DNA of 64,000 nt from Trichoplax adhaerens. Taxonomy: Eukaryota > Placozoa > Uniplacotomia > Trichoplacea > Trichoplacidae. The DNA lies in the NCBI RefSeq assembly GCF_000150275.1, contig NW_002060946.1, forward strand, positions 4,005,035-4,069,034. The letters are read 5' to 3'. The position numbers were made by a program, and so were the translations under genes. Positions 51,207-62,540 of the stretch are shown here, one piece after another (the first letter of the stretch is position 1; each line of letters opens with the position of its first letter). The notes beneath the pieces are model-generated. The model made no database searches, was not told the origin of the DNA, and saw nothing but the letters and a program-made list of their open reading frames with translations.

Positions 51207-54200
51207 ATGAATACATTGTGGACTAAACTAATACTTGTCGTTTTACTCTTGGCACCTTTCACATGTTTGCATAATAGCAACGGTAAGTGGATGATTAAAA
51301 TGAATGGTAAAGGATTAGAGAAAAAAAAAAAGACGATTGTTAAAGGATCCATGAATGAAAAAAAATTTGCACTTAGTACAGCTTTCATGAAAGGAATTGG
51401 ATGGCTTGGTATATTTTTAAAAGTTTGACTAGTTTGCTTAGCCAAAAAATTTCTGAAAATTGCTTGAAGGGTAATGCACGATGATGCCTTTTTGGCATTT
51501 GGGCTGAGTTGCCTTCTTGTTACGATTGCTATATTGCAAAGTGAGTGATTAGCTGAAGGAGTTTTTTCTTCTTTTGATCACAACTTTCTTTTCACTTTAA
51601 AATTGGCTCGTCAAGAAGAAGGTCTGCTATGACTATGCAATACAGTATTGTACTGTTATCTGAGGCATGATGACCACTTGAAAGCGAAGAAGAAAGCTTG
51701 TAGTATACTGTAAATAGAGATAGAGTCTTCAGCACAAACGATAATCAATGCTCATCATAGTTCAATAGGAATGGTACCGGATGAATTAAATACTACTTTT
51801 GTGATATTAATATTATTCAATTTTTATTTTTCTCATCCGATAAATCAATCATTTGGTGGATTACCATAAGGTGTCAACGTAGCTTATGCTCAAGAAGACA
51901 GCGATGATGATGCAACTAAAAGTGAAGGTGTTGTCGATGATGAAAGCGATGTAGAGGTAAGCATATCTAGTCGTCACCAAACGATTAAAAAAATAGCCAC
52001 TTCACTCATTTACTCATGTACTACTCCTATTCTCTACCACTGTCTACATACAAACACCAACGTAATATCAATTGGCTTTGCTGTATCTTTTTATGGTATC
52101 AGCTTGCAATGGACAAGATCAATTTATCGATACTGTTGTAACTTTATAACCATTCTATTGTACTCTACTTTAATGGATGCCTTATTAGTTAGCTTCCTTG
52201 GCGATACAAGAATCGCTCATCAATCCTTTATACACACTTGGTACTAATGTTTTGTGATTGAGTACAGCAACGTAGTGATTTCTACAGTCAATATAAAACT
52301 GACAGACCCATTTACTTAATAAATTAGAAATGTGTAGTAGTCAAGAATCGCATTCAAAATTCGTTCGGTCTTTCTCATCCAATACTGTATATGTATAGTG
52401 TACACTGTACTGACTATCCTGTTAAGTTCCGGTTGTAAATTTGAAATTAGAAAAATTTCTCAAGACCTTTTCGTCATCCTTTAGGTTGAAGACGATAAAA
52501 GTGGACAAAGATCAGCGGATTCGGCACAAGGTGGAAACGAGGTATAGCATTACCTTTATTATATTTATCTGTACGACTATGTCGGCGTAATTAGCGGATA
52601 CATGCTTGTTGAAAAATTGCCTTACCAAGTATTCTATCCCAAACGTTACAGTATTCATGTAGTGGCAATATGTAATCGTTTCAATTGTTACTAGTCTTTT
52701 ATATTGTTATATACTATACGTAATTTAGTTGAATCGCCTAGCAGTCCTCATAGAATGAGTAGCATTTTTCGATCGGATTCATTTATTACTATCACTATGA
52801 CAATGTTGTTCATAATAATCAAATTATGACATCTCTTATGGGTACGGTATACTTACCCACTATATAGAAGAACTAGCTAGACGTAAACGTACAAAACGGA
52901 AACTGATATTGTGATATAAGAGCTTGAATGACAATCCAATTGTAAAGCAAATTATCCCTAACTGTAAATACTATATTTATCTGAACAGCAAGAGGAAGAG
53001 AAAGCAGAAGAAGAAGCAGCTCCGTTAATTAAATCATCAGAATTTGCTGAAACGAACATCCTTTTTACCACAAACGATGTACAAGGTATCCCTACCACTG
53101 TTTAATAAAACAGAAATAATGACTGTGTATTAAGTTGATCAAATGATGCCTTTAACTTGAATAATGATGCAGTGATGAATACATTTCTTTAATTTCACAA
53201 TTAGCTCTACCTACTGGAACACTATCGAAATGCCTGATTGGATTTTCCAATATCGGAGAACTCGACTTCATCGTTGATTCGATCGAAGGTTCCGTTAGGT
53301 ATGCCTATCCAATCGAAACCTTTTATGTAGCTATAGTCAATAAATTTCGCACTTCCTTTTTTTATGTACCTCGCTGCAACTGAAATCAGTAGTATAGATT
53401 AAAACTATACTACCGATTAGTAATGATAGCGCTCGGTGTCTCGAGGAAGGAGAACAATTCACAATTTATCTACAGAGGATATATTAGGGCCTCTTTCTTA
53501 ATGCTCTATGAACATATCTCTGCAGACTATTGTAACATTAGCCGACAAACCCATTTTAGGAAATGTTATGTCCAATTGTTAACTGTCATACGAGTATTAT
53601 ATCAATGGACAATCATTTATGAAAATGAAATGATCGTATTACTACTCCATTATCAAAATGACAATGTTCTATTTCCGGTTATGTGTTACAATAGGTATCC
53701 TGCAGATTATAATTACTTCATACAAAATGTAAGTCTAGTTACGAATACATGCTTAATCGATGCCGTTATTTTTTATTATAGCAATAATAATGTCGAAATT
53801 TTATTTATTATTACCAGTTTACCGCCCTCCACTATGGATTGCTCGTTAAACCAAGAGAATTGGTACGGTATAGCTGCAAACACTTGACAGTTGTTTATGG
53901 TACATGACAAAATGACGTATATTTATTATTATTTTTATTAACCATCATATGTCGCACATTTCATATCATTACAGACCACATTTTATTATGCCTTTGCACC
54001 TCATGATTCTCTTGCTTCTCGCCCATTTGGATTAGTATTTACTGTCAGTTATAGAGATGCAGTAAGTCACATAGCTAATTAAATGTCTGTCTAAATTGTA
54101 TTTAATCTAACTATTTGCCTGAATAGTACGAATCGTATAATTGAAAATCGCAATCATAATGATAGGATGGAAACACCTTCCAAACTGTTCTTTATAACGA

Positions 54201-55037
54201 TACCGTGACTTTTGTTGAAGGAAAATCAGGAGTAGACGGTGAAATGTGAGTCTGAGTAGTTCAATACAATCTTTTAATACTCTTACTAATCCGAACACTA
54301 ACGGTAAAGATATTTTTTTATATTATTTTCATCAACTGTAAAATAGGGTCTTTATGTACGTTTTCTTGGCTGCTTGCGCTGCTTTGGTTGTTTTGTTGGT
54401 ACGCCAGCTAGTCGTAGCCAGAATGGTGAGCTAAATCTCGCTTAATATATTCCTTTTCCTAGAAGGTATTAATCTCATACATTGTAACTTTAGAGTAAAA
54501 AATCTGCAAAACCTACGTTTGAAACTGGTACTCAAAATGCCGATATTGACATGGAATGGATCCCGAAAGAAAATTTAGTTATTGCCGGTGGTTAGTATTA
54601 ACCTTTTAATATTCTAACGAATGTGAAGTACCTACCTATGTGGTAATGTTTACTCCTTGGAGTAGTAAAACTTTGCTATCCAGATGACGATGTAGTACAA
54701 TCATTATTATTCCAGTGAATGCTGTATAGTATAATATAGCAGCTTCCTAAAAGCGCCGCCCTATGAACACTTGTTATGAGAGTGCGGTCGTTGATGGAAG
54801 AATATTAAAATAGCATCTTATTCGGGTGTGGTGTTGGATAATATGTTTACGTATTATGAATATAACCTCAATCAAAGATGCGAAATTCCTTTATTTAAAT
54901 CTATACGGAACAAAGATTACTATTTTGAAACTAATATTTCATAATCGTCTCCTAATATTTAATTTTCTATCACAATAGGCTCGCAATCACCAAAAAGATC
55001 GCCAAGGAATCGAAAATCTAAAGCGGAAAGTAGTTAA
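51207..55037 (+). CDS. SSR1: Translocon-associated protein alpha (TRAP-alpha)
   Basis: Single-pass ER membrane subunit of the TRAP complex, which sits beside Sec61 and helps translocation of some signal-bearing proteins. Exons: 51207-51282, 51871-51956, 52485-52541, 52989-53085, 53205-53298, 53695-53728, 53818-53862, 53975-54061, 54166-54245, 54347-54425, 54494-54587, 54979-55037; 295 aa, human 286. A signal peptide (LILVVLLLAPFTCL) is followed by an acidic luminal stretch (EDSDDDATKSE, QEEEKAEEEAAP), the beta-sandwich domain with CLIGFSNIGELDFIVDSIEG, YPADYNYFIQNFTALHYG and RPFGLVFTVSYRD, a membrane segment (MYVFLAACAALVVLLV, about 220-238), and a basic cytosolic tail with DIDMEWIPKENL and SPKRSPRNRKSK. 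The ATG at 51207 starts the signal peptide; the frame is open upstream without another ATG. AATAAA lies at 55087-55092, 50 nt past the stop. Confidence 0.94.
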
Positions 55038-57119
55038 AATATTAACTTGAAAAATTGTTACCTGAAATTGTAACCAATCAAAAATTAATAAATTACACAA
55101 GGATTTTTATGTTCCATGTGTATTATTATTGTGAGCTGTAAATTGATATGTCTTAACGGCCAATGCATGCTTGTGTTTAGACCGTGTAATGATGAACACG
55201 GTATAAGGCATATCTGTAATAACCCGCTTGAGAATCTTGATATCTCTTTATTTAACTACAGATTGCTTTTAGTAACTGAGTTTTACTTATGTTGTATAGA
55301 CAGCTTTAAATAAGTTTCATTGTTATGGACTAACATATAAACTTATAGCGTAATCTCTTCCTATGCGTTTATCTCGTAAAAGAATCCAATTACTATAAGT
55401 ACGTCGTTTGTAGCGTTGATACAGTAAAAATTGGGATAACGTAACGAATACGAGCAGAATACTTGTAAAATTAATTTTCCATAATTACTAGTCGATCCCT
55501 CTCTCATTAGACTTTGCATACTATACTCAAGCTACACTTGTACTTTTTACTTTGTAATACTACTGCCAATAAATTAAACATTGAAGACTATTACCACATC
55601 AAATCATAGATACCGTACATCTTTACCGTAGCTTTAAAAAAGGATGCTTGTATGCAATCAGAAAATTCATCCTTTTTTTGTTTTATTAGCCAATATTGTG
55701 GCCTTGGTTGACTACACTATATTCTACATAGATATACATATTGACTGTACATTAGAATTGTCACTATACATGGGAATGCGTAATCTTCAAGAGATATAAT
55801 ACATTTTATTTTTAATCCTTCGCTACCTGGAAGCAGCATCCCACGATACTCGTATTTCGTCAATTGTAGATTGATTCGAGTACACTGAGCAATATATCGT
55901 GCGTCAGTTATTTTTACGTAAAATTAATCGCCATGATGAAGGTTTTTTTAAATCACTTTATTAAACTAAATGATGACGGAATTCCATGTGAAAATCAAGC
56001 AAGGAAGTTCAATATTGTATGTTAATCATTTTTACATGCTACAATTCTCATGGTATGCGCATTTTTTACACCATCCTAGCAGTACCGTGCGTTTAGCATT
56101 AAAGTTAAATTCTTATTTGCTCTCACCATCAGAATTACTAATATGCGCTACAGTAGGATGAAAGTGTGATGATAATGATACGACCGCTACTTAATAGTCT
56201 ATAGTTCTGCCTAGAGTTTATAAGCATATGATTCGAGTATTCGCTTTACTACAAATCCCATAATAAATGATGACGTAATTTTATGTAAAAATTAACCAAA
56301 TATTATTATATGTTAATCACTTTTATATGGATATAATCCTCATGATATGTGTATTTTACGTCATCCTATATACTAAACGATGACGGAATTCCATGAGAAA
56401 ATCAAGCAACGTTAAATATTGGATGTTAATCACTTTTATGTGCTACAATCCTGTTGATATGCGTATTATTTTAAGACCCCCCTAACTAAAGAATGACGGA
56501 ATTCTATGTGAAAAATCAAGCATAAAAGTTAAATATTGATGAATATGAAAGAACTCTTTGCCAAAGTAAGTAAAGTCGTTATGCGAATTGGCACAGGCTA
56601 TGTCATAGGCAATACATCAATCATGCTTTCCACGGATATACAGCTATCGTTACGATATGCCCTTGTTTGTTTACTTTTTTATGGAATCGCTACACCATAG
56701 GATTCCGCCATTCTAGCGGATATTTGGTGAATCTCGTTATGAATAATCTTGCGACTAACTGCTAAGCTAATGATTACTAAATGTATCATCAAGTATTGTA
56801 TTTTTTATCTTACATCCTAGGCCATGCCAAGGTTATTGACATTGCATCAAAGAAGAGCACGGAGCTTACTGGTTAAAGGTAAAGTATTATAACCATCAGT
56901 AAGTATTATTGGAAAATATTGACGAATACAACTGGAAGAACGAATAACAATTTTAGCATTCTTTTATTGGCTTTTGGCGTAAATTATTAAGTATATTCTT
57001 TGAGAAGAAAAGTAAGTTCAGATTGTCGAACCTTTCTTTAGTAAATACTATTGTCTATATTATTTTCACTACCAACATCAAGACACACGGAAAAAATAGA
57101 AAGTATGCTATAAATTAAA
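55038..57119. other. Convergent spacer TRAP-alpha / dipeptidase
   Basis: Contains the TRAP-alpha polyadenylation hexamer, a tandem array of about 115-bp units (55962-56540), and a stretch at 56545-56880 with coding-like frames that I could not assign. Confidence 0.6.
55962..56540 (+). repeat. Array of about 115-bp units, partly degenerate
   Basis: Units start with TAAATGATGACGGAATTCCATG-like sequence (cut here: ATGATGACGGAATTCC) near 55968, 56267, 56377 and 56490, and continue with AAATCAAGCAA, ATGTTAATCA, and GATATGCGTATT. The first unit is separated from the rest by about 190 bp of other sequence; the last is truncated. Confidence 0.8.
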
Positions 57120-60100
57120 TCATTGTGAAACATCTGGGGATAGACATCCCGTGCTGTTGGCAGGTGGAGATAGCCATACATCGAATGGTTTTTGACTCTT
57201 CAAATCATCTCTTACCTTGATTATCATGAATAAAATGAATTATTCATTATTTGAAAATCATTTTGGTACTTTAAATGTCTTTTATTGGAATAGCTCAAAG
57301 TTTAGGTTATTAATATCGAAATTTTCCTTACCTTTTCAGCCTCCTTAAAGACACGCAAAAGATTTCCACCTACAACTTTTCTCAATTCAGCTTCACTTAG
57401 ACCACGACGAGCTAATGTAGCAATTAGATCCGGGAATTTCGATACATCTTCAAGTCCTTTCGGTACGCTATGAAATTAAAAAAAAAGGTATTCAAATAAC
57501 TGTGAAATAGCACATCTAGTTTTAAGCTGGAACGGCCAATATCTACTTCTAGCTTAGCATTTGTGATAAAATTTAATTTTAAATATTCCTAAAGGCAGTT
57601 TTAGTACTATATTAATCTTAAACATACCAACAAACGCCATCGTAGTCACTTCCTAGACCAACAGAATTGATACCAGCTATCCTCTTGATGTACATGATAT
57701 GATCTGTTCAGAAAATAATAATCTCTTTACTACCGACTATCCGTACAGTAAGATGTATATTAGCCTTCTTTTTAATCAGTATTGCAAGTGTTAATAACCT
57801 GCCACATGTTCCAAGGTTGCATTTTCATTACTACAACTGATGTACAAGCTATAAAAGTTGACCATGACGACGCCACGATTTCTTGCCTATGAGTAAGAAA
57901 AGTATATGATAAATTTTAATCTATTTATACAGTACTACGGTACTATTTTGCTTGAGATTAAATGTCCAGTCCTCTGAAATTAATTTATACTATTTTTATT
58001 CAATTATCATTGGATATTAGACTTACAACAAGATCGAGTACATCATCTGGGACGTTTCGTTCATGATTGCAAAATTTCGACGCAGATGAATGACTATAAA
58101 TGACTAAAAGAGAAAGAAAACTGTTTTCTTACTATGCATTTTAAAGGAATAGCTCGTCGTTAGCGGTCTCTATGAATAGTTAAATAGAGCCACTATTCCT
58201 GCTATTTTAGAATCATACTACGCTACTACCTTTAGCCATACACGTATACAATTATAAACTATCTGGCAATAGATGGAGTTTCATACCTGGTGCTCTTGTT
58301 ACCGCCAAGGTATCTTTCATGGTTTTTACTGATACATGAGACAAATCAATAAGCATACCAATTCGGTTCATTTCTTTGACGATAGTCTTAAGGGATCAAT
58401 TTTTTCATGTCAAAATTTAAAATTAGAGTTTTAATACTGGGTAGTATTCAATAATTTATCAAGAAGTAGACGGTGAAGTGCAAAAAAGGATATACAGTAG
58501 TTCGCGTTCGGGATAATTCTGAAAATATTGCATAGTTACAGTATATACTAGACAAAATTTTTAATTTACCCTTCCAAAATCTGTTAAGCCGTTATGAGGA
58601 TGGTCTTTTGGAGTTGCAGAATCAGCCCTAATCATCAAAATAATAACAAGATATTTTAATATTCCAAGTTCGTACTTTTTATTTTATCTAATAGCAAGTC
58701 ATTCATTCATACATATACATCAATTTTGATCTGTTTCCATCGAATATAATCGTGCATACTACATCTATTTTTACTAAATCAGATCTTTCTAACCCATTTC
58801 TATAATCCTATTACCAAACGACTGATTTTAGATTATCCTATAAGATAAACTTGCCAATCATTTTTAATTACTATTGCTATTCTTGATTATATCCCTAAAC
58901 TAACAGTTAGATATCTAAACTATCCTATAAGCCTTACGCGATCAATTTAATATTTCTCTATCATAACTACAATATCCTCCAGTGTCGGGCTAAACTATAG
59001 CTTGATGCATTTATCAGTGGATATCTAGCGTTTACCTCCAATCAATCTCTCAAACTAACCATCATTTCACTTACCATGGAGTATTACAGCTATGGGTTAA
59101 TGTCATATACCGCACACCAAGACTATACATCATTCGTAGTACTGCCAAGCTACTTTCGATGGCATGGCCACTTTCCAAGCCAATTAACGATGCAATTTTA
59201 CCACTTTTAAAGATGCGCGTGATGTCATCAGCACTATATGCCATTTCAAAAGTCTGATTATACTTGTAAGTTATTCTCTTAATGAGATCGGTTTGTTGCA
59301 GAGAATAGCGAATTGAATCTTTAAATTGCGAAGCACAAGGGACATAATCGGCCCAGAACTAGATATTTCATCAGATAGATCACAACAATTACACTTTCAA
59401 CATACGTCTCATTCTGTACTCTTGAAAAAGAGAGAAAATAATAACGACAAGAAGGAGAGAATGCCTTCAAATTGTACATATTTACCTGAGCACCAACACG
59501 ACCTTTCCTCAACCTGGCAATATCAGTATGAAGGTGGGGCAGATTGGAATTAAGTGATGCATTGGCATATTCAATTTTGTTGTAATAATATGCTCTCATT
59601 TGCCATGGTAAATCATTATGGCTAGAAAAGGATAATGCGATAACGGAGTCATGAATTGAATTAAGGAAGAAAGTATCCTTATAAGAGGGAATTGTGCTCA
59701 TTAGGGAGAGGGTGACTATCTTACCCATCGACGAGCGGTTCTTGCGATAGGACTCGCTCAGCTACCACTTTAGATTGCTCAACGCTCATTAATGGAGTGT
59801 TGTAAAGATTAGAAGCACAACCGGATGCATTTGGTGTAATACTAATCCACTCATCATATGGCATTTGGTTTTTCAAAGAATCTTTGACCTAATGAAGGTT
59901 ATGAAATAGTCATTGATCACTATTTTATGAAGAAGCTAAAGAAGTTTGAGATGAATCTTGTAGTTTACCGCTTCCGCTTCTCTCATTGCTCTCAATAAGT
60001 TATTGCCAACAATCTTTTTCAATTCATCTTCTTTCAATCCCATACGAGCTAATAGGGTGATTAGATCTGGAAATTTGGAGACATCTTCCAATCCTTTAGG

Positions 60101-62540
60101 GACACTATAGGTAAGAAAGACTAGTTGTTACAAACTTTATATATTAAGTATATCGGACTAATACATTAAGTTAAAATCAATCTTACCAGCAGACTCCATC
60201 GTAATCACTTCCAAGGCCGACATAATCGACACCAGCTACCTTCCTAATATACATAATGTGATCTAAATTATATAAAGGAAGGAAAATGGTTTGATTGGGT
60301 TAGTGTACAAACAGCTTTCCTAGAAATGAACACCGTAGTTACTTGTGTTCATTAAGATGGATAAATTCGTGAATTTATATTGCAGTTGGGAGCTATAGCA
60401 TTCATGACTATCTTGAAATTGAAATATGATTTCTATACCTGCAACTTGTTCAATGCTAGCATAATCACGAGTCTTGTTGATGTAGAGGTTGTAAAAGTTA
60501 ACCATAACTACACCACGGTTACTAGCCTATCATGTATAGACCAACCAGTCATCAATTTTGATGTTTTTTTTTCAATATCCATTTTTTCACAGTTTAAATT
60601 ATTACTTATTTTATTTATTTATTTAATGATTCAGATAAACTGATGGCTTTTACTGTTGTAAATTTTAATTTATTTACAACTTACGGTTAATTTTAAGACA
60701 TCATCCGGTACATTTCGTTCATGATCGCGCAAAGAATAAGCTGATGAGTGGCTATAGATAACTAAAATGTAAGCCATTATGAGTTAATCAGTTTGTTACC
60801 TTTAGCAAGAGCGCAAGTTATCGTAATATTATATTAGGAGCGGCAGAAATGTTACCTGGGGCCTTTGTAATGGCTAAGACATCTTTCATCGTGGCAAAAG
60901 ATACATGGGAAAGATCGATGAACATGCCTAACCTGTTCATTTCCCATACAACTTTCTGCAATGATAGAGCGATAATAATACAGTTAGTTTCTAATGCTGG
61001 ATGACATAGCAACCTTGCAGACTATCCTATCATTAACTTTTTCAACATAGAATAAATCAGACCTTGCCAAATTCAGTAATACCATTATGATCCTTAATAT
61101 CTGGTGTAGTAGAATCAGCCCTTGATGATGAAAGTAGTGAGGAAAAAGACATTAATTAAAAGTGTACCGCCTTCATATTGTAAAATGTCTTATAAATATA
61201 CTTTACAGCCATTATTATACGATCTATCATGTCGCAGTTGATATTACATCACAGAAAGGACCAGCTATAATTCTATCTTAAGCTAGAGTATTTTAATAAA
61301 GTGGATTTTTAAATGCTTTCTAGGATAGAAAGCAAACTTACCATGGGGTATTGCAACTATGAGTTAAGGTCATATAGCGTACACCAATATCATACATCAT
61401 TCGCAAGACAGCTAAGCTACTTTCGATGGCGTGGCCACTTTCTAATCCAATCAAAGAGGCAATTTTGCCATTTTTGAAGATCCTTTCGATATCATTAGCA
61501 GTATAAGCCATCTCGAATGTATCGTTGTATTTATGGGTAAATCTCTTAATAACATCAGCTTGTTGCAAGGCAAACCGGATGGAATCTTTATACTGAGAAG
61601 CGCATGGGACGTAATCTGCCCAGAACTATGGGAAATGAAAAGTAAAAAAAAGCTATTCATTTTAATTATCGATGTCATGGCAAGTAGATGATAGCTAATC
61701 TAATTCTATAGAAATAAGTACTGTAAATTGGCTATAAAAAGAATTATTAAAGGAGAAAGAAGAATAACTCTCACTGCTATCATTGATATCGTTGATACTT
61801 TTATAATAGTAAATGGATTAACGACATCAAGAATAAATTGCGATGTTGAGGTTAGAATCACTAGCGTATCATGATAGTTTATAGATTGATCTTATTAGAA
61901 ATTGGGCGATTAAGGGAAGTGAGTGAGATCATCCCATGCTTTGACAGACTACGGTGTTGCCATGGAAGATAGTTTATCGGAAATATCAACTAATTATAGA
62001 TTTGCTACAAGTAGATGTAATACGCGTATAATATGCTGTAGTACGATGGATTGTCGATAAACGACGGCATAGGGGTTCTTTACTAAATAAAGTAAGAAAG
62101 TAATCTAATGATGAGGTTATAAGCTTGCTATAAAGACAGATAAAGATAACTATAACTATGATAGGATATTAAGCTGGCTGAAATGCTATCAAGTTCAATA
62201 CCAGATTACTACTAACAGATGCAAATGCGGTGAATACTACTATCGATCATCATCGATAAATAGTAAATAACTTCTATCTAGGTTGACTATCTGATTATTG
62301 ACCTTTTAAAATAGATTAGAACCCTAACTACTACGCTACATTATGGCTAGAAGAGAATGGCCATAAGCTAATCTCTTTAACTCATGACAGAATTACAAAC
62401 TTACTTGAGCACCAACATGGCCTTTGCGTAGTCTTTCGATGTTAGTATGTAAAATTTTTTGAGGTAAATTCAAGGAAGCGTTGGCATATTCGAGTTTATT
62501 ATAATAATGAGCTCTTAGTTGCCACGGTAAATCGTTATGG
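57120..62540 (-). CDS. Two-domain M19 (renal-type) dipeptidase, 5' partial
   Basis: Zinc dipeptidases of family M19 cleave dipeptides such as leukotriene D4 and Cys-Gly. Domain A exons: 62540-62405, 61625-61342, 61120-61063, 60955-60856, 60761-60685, 60526-60439, 60262-60187, 60104-59969. Bridge exon: 59888-59725. Domain B: 59621-59486, 59358-59075, 58627-58570, 58386-58287, 58103-58027, 57886-57799, 57703-57628, 57467-57332, then terminal 57215-57120. Each domain has HNDLPW, the bridging Glu in [58 protein letters not shown] and [15 protein letters not shown], so both look catalytically complete. Exon lengths in A and B are identical (136, 284, 58, 100, 77, 88, 76, 136). The protein ends in GCLSPDVSQ without a GPI-anchor signal. 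The exon before 62540, which must end in (D)GG phase 2, was not found, so signal peptide or further domains may lie beyond the window. About 723 aa are visible. Confidence 0.9.
59725..59888 (-). other. Bridge exon joining the two dipeptidase domains
   Basis: 164 nt, phase 0 in and phase 2 out. Its first half ([20 protein letters not shown] then SGC) is homologous to the terminal exon of domain B ([20 protein letters not shown] then TGC). Domain B stops seven codons after the Cys; this exon instead continues as [19 protein letters not shown] and ends with PLVDG, the classic start of an M19 domain. Confidence 0.88.
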
